Shown here: positions 21,701-29,059 of the stretch, one piece after another
Layout of the letters: every line of letters starts with the position of its first letter
Position numbering within the stretch: the stretch's first letter is position 1
Source of the DNA: Sphingomonas ginsenosidivorax
GTDB taxonomy: Bacteria; Pseudomonadota; Alphaproteobacteria; Sphingomonadales; Sphingomonadaceae
Assembly: GCF_007995065.1 (NCBI RefSeq)
Contig: NZ_VOQR01000001.1
Coordinates: 1,181,001-1,245,000 of the forward strand
Reading direction: 5' to 3'
DNA: 64,000 nt
The notes under the pieces: model-generated
Database searches by the model: none
What the model saw: the letters and a program-made list of their open reading frames with translations, nothing else
Told to the model about the DNA's origin: nothing
Program-made: the position numbers and the translations under genes

Positions 21701-24540
21701 ATCCCGGTGTCTCGGGCGAGGTCTATGCGGTCGCGACGACGGTCGACGGCGACGGCCACGTCGCGCGCGCGGTGCGCAGCGTGTGGCTGGCGGGCGACGA
21801 CGACTGGTGGTTCGGCGGCGACAATGGCGACCGCATGGATCTGGTCCCCGAACAGCAGACGTACAAATCGGGCGAGACCGCGCGCTTCCAGGTGCGGATG
21901 CCGTTCCGCGAGGCGACCGCGCTCGTCACGGTCGAGCGCGAGGGCGTGCTGTCGAGCTTCGTCACGCATCTGTCGGGGACCGATCCCGTGGTCTCTGTGC
22001 CGATGGACGGCGCCTATGCGCCCGACGTGTTCGTGTCGGTGATGGTCGTGCGCGGCCGCGTCGAGAGCGGGTTCTGGAGCTGGGTGCACGGCATCGCACG
22101 CTCGCTCGGGCTGTCGAGCACGCCCGACGAGGCGCAGGAACCGACCGCTCTGGTCGATCTCGCCAAGCCCGCCTACCGCATCGGCATCGCCAAGGTGAAG
22201 GTCGGGTGGGAGGCGCACCAGCTGCGCGTCGCCGTCAAGGCCGACCGCGAACGTTACGCGCCGCGCGACACCGCGCAGGTGATGGTCCAGGTCCGCACCC
22301 CCGACGGCAAGCCCGCGCGCACCGCCGCCGTCGCGTTCGCGGCGGTCGACCAGGCATTGCTGCAGCTCGCGCCCAACGACAGCTGGGACGTGCTGACCGC
22401 GATGATGGGCGAGCGGCCGCTCTCGGTGTTGACCTCGACCGCGCAGATGCAGGTCGTCGGCAAGCGGCATTATGGCCGGAAAGCGGTCGAGGCGGGCGGC
22501 GGCGGCGGCGCCGGCGACGTCTCGGGGCTCAACCGCGAGAATTTCCAGCCGGTGCTGCTGTGGCGCGGCCGAGTCGCGCTCGATGCGCAGGGCCGAGCGA
22601 AGGTCGCGGTGCCGCTGAGCGATGCGTTGTCGTCGTTCAAGCTGGTCGCGATCGCCACCGACGGCGCGCAACTCTACGGCACCGGCAGCACCGACATCCG
22701 CACCGCGCAGGACCTGTCGATCTATGCCGGCCTGCCGCCGCTGGTGCGGACCGGCGACGTCTTCGCGGCGCAGTTCACGCTGCGCAACGGATCGACGAAG
22801 CCGATGACGGTCACCGCGGATGTCGACGTGTTCCCGCGGATCGCGGCAGGCAAGCCGCTGACGGTCACGATCCCTGCGGGCGGCGCCGCGCCGATCGCGT
22901 GGAACCTGACCGCGCCCGAGGGGGTCAGCAACCTGCGCTGGCAGGTCCGCGCACGCACCGCGGACGGCCGCGCGACCGACACGGTCACGGTGACGCAGGA
23001 CGTGGTGCCCGCGGTCCCGGTCGAGGTCTGGGCGGCGACGCTCGCGCGCGTCAACGCAGGCTCGATGATCCCGATCGCGGCGCCGGCGGGGGCCCTTGCC
23101 GGGCGGGGCAGCGTCGACATCCGCCTCGACGACAGCCTCGCGCCGCCGTTGAAGGGCGTGCGCGATTACATGACCGCCTATCCGTACAATTGCTTCGAAC
23201 AGCGGCTGTCGCGGATCGTCGTGCTGGGCGACGCGGCGGGCTGGGCGCGGCTGGCGGGCGAGATCCCGACCTACCAGGCGTCCGACGGCCTGCTGCGCTA
23301 CTTCCCCGGCGATGGGCTGAACGGGTCGGAGGCGCTGACCGCCTATGTCCTGTCGATCACGGGCGAGGCGGGGCTGCCGGTGCCCGAGGCGGCCAAGACG
23401 CGGATGGTCGAGGCGATGAAGGCGGTGCTCAACGGCCGGCTCCGGCGCGAGGATTACGGCGACGTCCGCCTCCAGCGCGTCGCCGCGCTGACCGCGCTGG
23501 CGCGCGCGGGGGCGGCGACGCCGGCGATGCTCGGCCAGATCGGCATGCCGCCTGCCGAGATGCCGACCGCGACGCTCGCCGATTACCTGGCCGCGCTCGA
23601 TCGGATTCCGGGTCTCGCCAACGGTGCTGCGCTCCGCGCCGAGGGCGAGCGCGTGTTGCGGACGCGGCTGGTGTACGAGGGCACGCGGCTCGACCTGTCG
23701 GATCAGGCGTCGGCGGCGTGGTGGCTGATGTCGTCGGGCGACGAGGCGGCGATCAAGACGACGCTGGTTACGCTGGGCCGCCCGGGCTGGCAGGACGAGG
23801 CGCCGAGGATGATGGTCGGCACCGCATCGCGCCAGTTGCGCGGGCATTGGGACACCACGACTGCCAACGCCTGGGGCACGATCGCGGCGCGGAAATTCGC
23901 CGGGCTGTATCCGGCGGAGGCGATCGCTGGGACGACGACGCTTGCCTATGCCGGCCGCCAGATCGCGCGCGGCTGGCCGCTCGCGGCGGACCAGCGCTTC
24001 GCGTCCTTCCCTCTTGCCGCTTCGCCTGCACCGCTGCGAATGGCGCAGGCGGGTGGGGCGGGGCCGTGGGCGACCGTCTCGGTCTCGGCCGCGGTTCCGC
24101 TGACCCGGCCCTTGGCGGCCGGGTATCGGATGACGCGGCAGGTATCGGTGGTGCAGGCGCGCAACCCCGGCCGCCTGACGCGCGGCGACGTCGTCAAGGT
24201 GACGATCACCGTCGATGCGAGCGCCGAGCGCAACTGGGTCGTCGTCAGCGACCCGATCCCCGCGGGCGCGACGATCGTCGGCGATCTCGGCGGCCAGTCG
24301 GCGATGTTGCAGGCGTCCGGGGATGGGGAGGGCGTCCAGCCCGCCTATGTCGAGCGCGGGCGCGATGCGTGGCGCGGCTATTTCGCCTGGGTCCCGCGTG
24401 GTCGGTTCAGCGTGGCGTACACGCTGCGGCTGAACGGCGCGGGGCGGTTCGGCCTGCCGCCGAGCCGAGTCGAGGCGATGTACTCGCCGGCTATCCGCGC
24501 GGCGGTGCCGAATGCGGTGGTCGTCGTGGGGGACCGTTGA
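18787..24540 (+). CDS. Bacterial alpha-2-macroglobulin family protease inhibitor
   Basis: A 1917-residue envelope protein of the bacterial alpha-2-macroglobulin family (YfhM-like), thought to trap proteases that breach the outer membrane. The N-terminal signal peptide (LKPACLALAIAPVAAFG) has no lipobox Cys at the cleavage point, so it is probably periplasmic rather than a lipoprotein. MG-type beta domains fill the N-terminal two-thirds. The thioester motif CxEQ is present as Cys1469-F-E-Gln1472 in PYNCFEQR, so covalent trapping is plausible. A Gly-rich linker lies near residue 1240. pbpC follows, the classical partnership in which PBP1C repairs peptidoglycan. A 1769-residue antisense frame here is a shadow. 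Confidence 0.93.
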   Translation: MGLKLKPACLALAIAPVAAFGDASPQVVLATPGFGNGAIERFTIRFSQPMVALGDPRAQGPLEVTCPIGGEGRWADQQTYVWAFATPLPGGTACEMKTRAGLKSASGYALGGQQSFKVDAGGPVARAVLPGEGREIEEDQVFLVAANMAATRASVAANAYCAVDGIGEKIAVDVLPADLPARLLGELGTDRYEVENFLETAGLPTTIPTAAADRAKMLSSVTALKCRRPLPPGRDMALVWGASIAGVGGKLAGADQRFDYSVRKPFTARFECSRVNAQGGCSPVEKAYVRFSAPVAMSQAAAIRIETADGKSIAPTFDDDDKKKATVETISFAARQAFDTTGKVVLPAGVKDESGRALANAERFPLDVRFDAAPPLVKFAANFGILEAKQGGVLPVTVRAIEPELAGRSFGVNGQSVRVAGSDGEIAKWLRTVSKAGETNIEDIERAPGDTRDPIRINHTGEKPILAAGLGAPMKVALPGKGKDFEVVGIPLTNPGFYVVELASPVLGRALLGRNVPRYVASAALVTDMAVHFKWGRERSLAWVTQLSDGKPAANADVQVTDSCTGKLLARGVTDRTGGLFVPAGLPEPETYGNCESEGSPHPLMISARRGGDYSFTLTEWGNGITPYDFDLPYGYSARGEMVHTVFDRALVRQGETIHMKHILRKPGGSGFALAPGVTGTLRVTHRGSDTQFDLPLSIDAYGIGETAWSVPQGAPMGDYALSIEAEGRTIALDQSFRVDEYKLPTMRATVTGPKGAAVRPATLPLDLFVGYLSGGGASNLAVDLRVGWFAHSATPEGYDGYTFGGRAVAEGVRPLDGDGEEEKTELPPTQTLPATLGSDGTARQVVEVPQALDGNADMQVEMDYRDANGETLTASRTIPIFASAVQLGVKTDGWLMKQDDLRLRFVALDTSGKPIKGQKISVALYSRQILTARRRLIGGFYAYDNQMRTTKIAATCSATTDAQGLAMCKVDPGVSGEVYAVATTVDGDGHVARAVRSVWLAGDDDWWFGGDNGDRMDLVPEQQTYKSGETARFQVRMPFREATALVTVEREGVLSSFVTHLSGTDPVVSVPMDGAYAPDVFVSVMVVRGRVESGFWSWVHGIARSLGLSSTPDEAQEPTALVDLAKPAYRIGIAKVKVGWEAHQLRVAVKADRERYAPRDTAQVMVQVRTPDGKPARTAAVAFAAVDQALLQLAPNDSWDVLTAMMGERPLSVLTSTAQMQVVGKRHYGRKAVEAGGGGGAGDVSGLNRENFQPVLLWRGRVALDAQGRAKVAVPLSDALSSFKLVAIATDGAQLYGTGSTDIRTAQDLSIYAGLPPLVRTGDVFAAQFTLRNGSTKPMTVTADVDVFPRIAAGKPLTVTIPAGGAAPIAWNLTAPEGVSNLRWQVRARTADGRATDTVTVTQDVVPAVPVEVWAATLARVNAGSMIPIAAPAGALAGRGSVDIRLDDSLAPPLKGVRDYMTAYPYNCFEQRLSRIVVLGDAAGWARLAGEIPTYQASDGLLRYFPGDGLNGSEALTAYVLSITGEAGLPVPEAAKTRMVEAMKAVLNGRLRREDYGDVRLQRVAALTALARAGAATPAMLGQIGMPPAEMPTATLADYLAALDRIPGLANGAALRAEGERVLRTRLVYEGTRLDLSDQASAAWWLMSSGDEAAIKTTLVTLGRPGWQDEAPRMMVGTASRQLRGHWDTTTANAWGTIAARKFAGLYPAEAIAGTTTLAYAGRQIARGWPLAADQRFASFPLAASPAPLRMAQAGGAGPWATVSVSAAVPLTRPLAAGYRMTRQVSVVQARNPGRLTRGDVVKVTITVDASAERNWVVVSDPIPAGATIVGDLGGQSAMLQASGDGEGVQPAYVERGRDAWRGYFAWVPRGRFSVAYTLRLNGAGRFGLPPSRVEAMYSPAIRAAVPNAVVVVGDR

Positions 24541-24575
24541 GCGATCGATCCCCAGGTGGGAGCGAACGCTCGACT

Positions 24576-24675
24576 CCCGTCACCCCGGACTTGGTCCGGG
24601 GTCCACCGTGCCGCAAACCAACCGCGCGGTGGCTGCGCGGTGCGGTGGATGCCGGACCAAGTCCGGCATGACGGG
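24576..24675. repeat. Paired-hairpin repeat between the A2M gene and pbpC
   Basis: Left hairpin ACCCCGGA-n5-TCCGGGGT and right hairpin ATGCCGGA-n5-TCCGGCAT, with outer ends CCCGTC and GACGGG. The last bases (CATGACGGG) contain the likely pbpC start codon. Confidence 0.85.
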
Positions 24676-26806
24676 AAAAGTGGCTCGGCTGTCTCGCAAT
24701 CGTGGCAGGGTGGCGTTCGCGGCGCTGATCATGTTCGTCCTCCTGTTGGCCGCGCTCGACTACGCGACCTACCCCCCGCCGATCCCCGACTACGCCGCCG
24801 CCCGCGCCGCCTACCGCCCTTCCGAATCCTGGCTCTACGACCGCCACGGCGTCCTCATCGACAGCGCGCGCGTCGATTTCGCCACGCGCCGGCTCGGCTG
24901 GACCCCGCTCGACCGCATCGCCGCGGTCGTTCCCCGCACCGTGATCGCCGCCGAGGACCACCGCTTCGCCGCGCATAACGGCATCGACTGGCTCGCGCTC
25001 GGCGCGTCGGCCCGCAACCGGCTCCAGGGCCGCCCGGCACGCGGCGCGAGCACGATCTCGATGCAGGTCGCGGGCTATCTCGCGCCCGATCTCGCCCGCC
25101 CCGGCGCACGCGGGTGGCGCGACAAGCTGCGCCAGCTGCGCGCCGCGCGGTCGCTCGAATCGCGTTGGAGCAAGGACCAGATCCTCGAAGCCTATCTCAA
25201 CCTCGCGCCGTTCCGCGGCGAGGCGCAGGGGATCGGCGCGGCGGCGTTGGGACTGTTCGGCAAGACCCCCGCCGCGCTCGCCGCCGACGATGCCGCACTG
25301 CTGACGGCACTGCTGCCCGATACGCAGGTGTCCGCCGACCGGCTGGGCGCGCGCGCGTGCAGGCTGGCGCGCGCGACGGACTGCGCGCGGTTCCAGTCGC
25401 AGGCCGCTTCGATGCTCGGCCCCGCGCGCAGCCTCGCGCTCGATCCGGGCCTCGCGCCGCATCTCTCGGACCGGCTGCTGACGAAGCCCGGCCTACGCGT
25501 CGCGACCACGCTCGACGCCGGTATCCAGCGGCTCGCGATCGCAGCGCTCAAGCGGCAGCTGCAGGGTCTCGGGGGCAGCCGCGCGCGCGACGGCGCCGCG
25601 GTGGTCGTCGACAACGCGAGCGGCGACGTGCTCGCCTATGTCGGCGGGATCGGCGGCGCCTCGACCGCGGCGTCGGTGGACGGGGCGAACAGCTACCGCC
25701 AGGCGGGGTCGACGCTGAAGCCGTTCCTCTACGCGCAGGCGATCGAGCGCGGCTATCTGACGCCGGCATCCATTCTCGACGATTCGCCGGTCCAGCTCGA
25801 CACCGCGTCGGGGCTGTACGTGCCGCAGAATTACGATCGCGGGTTCAAGGGGTTGGTCTCGGCGCGCACCGCGCTTGCGGGCTCGCTCAACGTGCCCGCG
25901 GTGCGCACCTTGCTGCTCGTCGGCGTCGATCCGTTCCGCGACCGGCTCTGGGATACAGGGTACCGCGGGCTGGTCGAGGACGGGCAATATTACGGCTTCT
26001 CGCTCGCCCTGGGCTCCGCGGAGGTGACGTTGCTCGAACAGGCCGACGCGTATCGCAGCCTGGCGAACGCCGGCCGCTGGTCGCCGCTGCGCGTCCTGCA
26101 GCGCGCCCCGCACGCGCCGTCGCGCGCGGTGACGACGCCCGCCGCTGCGTGGATCGTCGCCGACATGCTTGCCGATCCCAATGCGCGCGCCGCGACCTTC
26201 GGGCTCGATTCCGCGCTGCGGCTGCCGTTCTGGACCGCGGTGAAGACCGGCACGTCGAAAGCGATGCGCGACAATTGGTGCGTCGGTTTCTCGGACCGCT
26301 TCACGATCGCTGTGTGGGTCGGCAATCTCGAAGGTGACCCCATGCGCGCGGTCTCGGGTACCAGCGGCGCGGCACCCGTGTGGCGCGACCTGATGCTGGC
26401 TCTGCATGCGCGCATCCCCAGCTCGGCACCGTCCCGACCGGCGGGGGTCGAAGCCCGCGCGATCGCGTTTGCCGACCATGTCGAGCAGCCGCGGCGCGAG
26501 TATTTCCTGGCGGGCACTGGGCAGAGCCTGATCGCCGCCGCGCCGGGCGAAGCGCGCCGCCCCCGCATCGTCAACCCGATCGCCGGCACCGTCTATGCGA
26601 TCGACCCCGACATCCCCTCCGACCGCCAGCGCTTCGCGGTCGGCGTCACCGGCAGCGTCTCGAGCCACCGTCTTATGCTCGACAATCGGGATCTGGGGCC
26701 CGCGTCGGCCAGCCCGCTAGTGCTCGCGGCACCCGGGCGGCATCTGCTGCGGCTGGTCGACGTCGCTGGACGGGTGGTGGATCAGGTCCGCTTCACGATC
26801 CGATGA
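24668..26806 (+). CDS. pbpC: Penicillin-binding protein 1C
   Basis: A 712-residue bifunctional peptidoglycan synthase anchored by one N-terminal helix (VAFAALIMFVLLLAALDYA). The GT51 glycosyltransferase domain has the catalytic Glu96 in IAAEDHRF and RGASTISMQ. The transpeptidase domain has Ser348/Lys351 in GSTLKPF and KTGTS starting at Lys526. A C-terminal BiPBP_C-type domain (about the last 90 residues, from RRPRIVNPIAGTVY) identifies it as PBP1C rather than PBP1A. The ATG chosen lies in the end of the repeat, with no clear ribosome-binding site. A GTG at 24680 is an alternative. It is paired with the alpha-2-macroglobulin gene. Confidence 0.95.
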   Translation: MTGKVARLSRNRGRVAFAALIMFVLLLAALDYATYPPPIPDYAAARAAYRPSESWLYDRHGVLIDSARVDFATRRLGWTPLDRIAAVVPRTVIAAEDHRFAAHNGIDWLALGASARNRLQGRPARGASTISMQVAGYLAPDLARPGARGWRDKLRQLRAARSLESRWSKDQILEAYLNLAPFRGEAQGIGAAALGLFGKTPAALAADDAALLTALLPDTQVSADRLGARACRLARATDCARFQSQAASMLGPARSLALDPGLAPHLSDRLLTKPGLRVATTLDAGIQRLAIAALKRQLQGLGGSRARDGAAVVVDNASGDVLAYVGGIGGASTAASVDGANSYRQAGSTLKPFLYAQAIERGYLTPASILDDSPVQLDTASGLYVPQNYDRGFKGLVSARTALAGSLNVPAVRTLLLVGVDPFRDRLWDTGYRGLVEDGQYYGFSLALGSAEVTLLEQADAYRSLANAGRWSPLRVLQRAPHAPSRAVTTPAAAWIVADMLADPNARAATFGLDSALRLPFWTAVKTGTSKAMRDNWCVGFSDRFTIAVWVGNLEGDPMRAVSGTSGAAPVWRDLMLALHARIPSSAPSRPAGVEARAIAFADHVEQPRREYFLAGTGQSLIAAAPGEARRPRIVNPIAGTVYAIDPDIPSDRQRFAVGVTGSVSSHRLMLDNRDLGPASASPLVLAAPGRHLLRLVDVAGRVVDQVRFTIR

Positions 26807-26862
26807 GGAGGGGCGCGATGGCCGTTTTCCAGCACGTCCGTCTTTGAGTAAGGCGGGCGGGC

Positions 26863-27567
26863 ATGACAAAGCCCCGCGCTCGATCCACGCCGACACGGCG
26901 ACGCCGGACCGGCGGGCGCGGGGCGTCGTCCGAACACTGGCTGTTGCTGCTCGGGATCGCAGCTGCGGCTGCGATTGCCTTCGGTCTGCTGGTGCGCTCT
27001 CCCGCCGGTCCCGAGGATCGGCGCGTCCTGCCGCTGTCGATGGCCGCCGCCCGCGCCTCGAACGCGCAGGTCCCGATCGTTACGACCGGGCGGCCGGCGA
27101 AGCGCTACCGCTTCCGCGGCGGCCCGGCGTCGCGCGCGCAGGCGATCGAATGCCTCGCGACCGTCGCGCTCTACGAAGCCGGCGACGACCGCGACGGCCA
27201 GCGCGCGGTCGTCCAGGTCGTGCTCAACCGCGTCCAGGCGGCGGGGTTCCCGAAGACCGTTTGCGGCGTGGTCTACCAGGGGGCGAAGCGGGCGACCGGG
27301 TGCCAGTTCTCCTTCTCGTGCGACGGATCGATCGTGCGACGTCCGGAACGCGACGGATGGGACGACGCGCGGCGCCTGGCCCGGCGCGCACTCGACGGCC
27401 GCGTCTATGCGCCGGTCGGCCGGGCGACGCATTACCACACCGACTGGATGGTGCCCTATTGGCGGGACTCGCTGGTCAAGGTCGCGCGCGTCAACACACA
27501 CCTGTTCTATCGCCGCCGCTCGGCAGCGGATAGGGACGGGCCATGGAAACCCTCATCACCGTCCTGA
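26863..27567 (+). CDS. SleB/CwlJ-type cell wall hydrolase
   Basis: A 234-residue protein with a basic N-terminus, one membrane helix at about residues 26-46 (WLLLLGIAAAAAIAFGLLV), and a C-terminal hydrolase_2 (SleB-like) domain. The likely catalytic Glu105 is in VALYEAGDDRDGQRAV, followed by VVLNRVQ, CQFSFSCDG and ATHYHTDWM, all typical. It should cut peptidoglycan from the periplasmic face. Ribosome-binding site AAGGCGG precedes the ATG. Its 3' end overlaps the next gene by 25 bases. Confidence 0.88.
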   Translation: MTKPRARSTPTRRRRTGGRGASSEHWLLLLGIAAAAAIAFGLLVRSPAGPEDRRVLPLSMAAARASNAQVPIVTTGRPAKRYRFRGGPASRAQAIECLATVALYEAGDDRDGQRAVVQVVLNRVQAAGFPKTVCGVVYQGAKRATGCQFSFSCDGSIVRRPERDGWDDARRLARRALDGRVYAPVGRATHYHTDWMVPYWRDSLVKVARVNTHLFYRRRSAADRDGPWKPSSPS

Positions 27568-27794
27568 AATGGACCGCGTCGATCTCGGGGATGCTGGCCG
27601 CATTCATGGTGTCGCTCGATTCCGGACGCCGCGTGACGGGTTGGGGGTTCGTGATCTTCGTCGGGTCGTCGATCTGCTGGTTCGCGGGCGCGTGGCTGAC
27701 GAAGGATTTCGCGCTCGGCACGCAGAACACGGTGCTGTTCGGCATCAACCTGCTCGGCGTGTACCGCTATCTGATCCGCAAGACCGGTGTCTGA
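27543..27794 (+). CDS. Small two- or three-helix membrane protein
   Basis: An 83-residue protein with hydrophobic stretches LKWTASISGMLAAFMVSL, WGFVIFVGSSICWFAGAWL and NTVLFGINLLGVYRYLI. The family is not recognised. The start overlaps the end of the SleB-like gene and the stop overlaps the start of the prepilin peptidase, so it is probably translated as part of this operon. A preceding GGGACGGGCC is only a weak ribosome-binding site. Confidence 0.68.
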   Translation: METLITVLKWTASISGMLAAFMVSLDSGRRVTGWGFVIFVGSSICWFAGAWLTKDFALGTQNTVLFGINLLGVYRYLIRKTGV

Positions 27795-28539
27795 GCGGCT
27801 CGTCTGGGCGGTCGCGCTCGGGATCCTTGGCGCGATCATCGGCAGTTTCGTCGCGGCGCTGGTTACCCGGTGGCGCGACGACCGGTCGGTGATGCAAGGC
27901 CGATCGGCGTGCGACTCCTGCGGCACCACGCTCGGCCCCGTCGAACTGGTGCCGCTGGTGAGTGCACTCGTGCAGCGCGGCCGGTGCCGGACCTGTCGCG
28001 CGCCGATCGCGCCGTTGCACTGGCGGATCGAGCTTGCCGCGCTCGCGATCGGCGCGGTTTCGGGCGGGGTGGTGGCAGGGCCCGCCGCATTGGCGGGGGC
28101 GGCGTTCGGCTGGCTGCTGCTCGCGCTCGGTTCGCTCGACCTGATCGCGTTCTGGTTGCCCGACCGGCTGACCGCGACGCTGGCGCTGGGCGGTGCGGTC
28201 AGCGCGATCTGGTTCGACCCGGGGCCGCTGGACCGCGCGATCGGTGGTGCGGCAGGGTTCGGCGTACTGTGGACGATCGCCGCGGTCTATCGCCGGGTCC
28301 GCGGCCGCGACGGCATGGGCGGCGGCGATCCGAAGCTGTTCGGCGCGATCGGGCTGTGGCTCGGCTGGCAATTGCTGCCCGCCGTGCTGCTGATCGCGAG
28401 CATGGTCGGGCTCGGCGCGGTTCTTGCCACCCGCCTGCGCGGTCGGGCGGTGGCCGCGGACACCGCCTTGCCGTTCGGCACGCTGCTGGCGATCGCGGCT
28501 TATCCCGCGTGGCTGTTCATGATAGCGGGGGCGCCATGA
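27787..28539 (+). CDS. Prepilin peptidase (A24 family)
   Basis: A 250-residue polytopic aspartic peptidase that cleaves and N-methylates type IV pilin or type II pseudopilin leaders at the inner membrane. The full-length form is present: an N-terminal helix with GSFVAALVTR, the cytoplasmic tetracysteine domain (Cys42, Cys45, Cys67, Cys70 in CDSCG and CRTCR), then the catalytic region with LDLIAFWLPDRLT and the second Asp motif GMGGGDPKLFGAIG. The start is GTG at 27787, overlapping the previous stop. No pilin or secretion genes are adjacent, so its substrates lie elsewhere. Confidence 0.9.
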   Translation: MSERLVWAVALGILGAIIGSFVAALVTRWRDDRSVMQGRSACDSCGTTLGPVELVPLVSALVQRGRCRTCRAPIAPLHWRIELAALAIGAVSGGVVAGPAALAGAAFGWLLLALGSLDLIAFWLPDRLTATLALGGAVSAIWFDPGPLDRAIGGAAGFGVLWTIAAVYRRVRGRDGMGGGDPKLFGAIGLWLGWQLLPAVLLIASMVGLGAVLATRLRGRAVAADTALPFGTLLAIAAYPAWLFMIAGAP

Positions 28540-28964
28540 TGTCGATGCTGATCGCGCTCGCGCTGCAAGCCGCCGCCCCGTCGCCGCTGATCGATGGCCT
28601 CCCGCTCGGCGCGATCGCCAAGCAGGCGCTGCCCGCCAAGGGATGCGCGGCCTATCTGTGGACCGTTGCCGGCACGCGGTCGCTGGTCGCGATGGCGAGC
28701 GCCGAGCCCGCCCAACTCCGGATCGCGCTCGACGGCGTGACCAAGGACTATGCCCGCACCACGCAGACGGGCCCCGGCGGGTTCGGCTTTGCCGGCGTGA
28801 CCGAGTATCGCGGCGGCGACCTGACCGCGACGCTGGACATGACGATCACGACGCGCGGCGACATCGCACAGGGCGCGGCGGTGATGCCCGCGACGCTCAG
28901 GATCGACCGCCCCGGACGCGACACGGTCGTCGTCGCGGTCGGCGGCTTGATCGGTTGCGTATGA
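28536..28964 (+). CDS. Small exported protein of unknown function
   Basis: About 142 residues. The N-terminus (MSMLIALALQAAAPSPL) looks like a short signal peptide, followed by a soluble domain with YLWTVAGTRSLVAMAS and an acidic/aromatic GFGFAGVTEYRGGDL stretch, ending in a single Cys. The ATG overlaps the TGA of the prepilin peptidase gene (ATGA). A second ATG follows immediately and is an equally possible start. I do not recognise the family. Confidence 0.65.
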   Translation: MMSMLIALALQAAAPSPLIDGLPLGAIAKQALPAKGCAAYLWTVAGTRSLVAMASAEPAQLRIALDGVTKDYARTTQTGPGGFGFAGVTEYRGGDLTATLDMTITTRGDIAQGAAVMPATLRIDRPGRDTVVVAVGGLIGCV

Positions 28965-29059
28965 AAAATAACCTCTTAACCGAAACCAATTAAAGGGTTT
29001 TGCGTTACAGCAATCGAGTGGGGGTGAATCGAACGCGATCGCACCCGAAAACGGGGATC
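28965..29059 (+). promoter_or_regulatory. AT-rich leader, probable promoter of tamAB
   Basis: An unusually AT-rich stretch for this genome (28961-28999), with AACCTCTTAACC and AATTAAAGGGTT, lies just before tamA. No textbook -35/-10 pair can be assigned with confidence. Confidence 0.4.

Noticed and set aside
18538..23847. A 1769-codon open frame antisense to the alpha-2-macroglobulin gene
   Set aside because: It mirrors a real, domain-rich gene in a GC-rich genome, has Arg/Asp/His-rich composition with no domain, and has no ribosome-binding site. Similar shadows occur opposite gatA, kdpB, kdpA and mccA.
28974..28998. TTAA-n-TTAA pattern before tamA resembling a CtrA site
   Set aside because: The half-sites are 10 bases apart rather than 7, so it does not fit the CtrA consensus.
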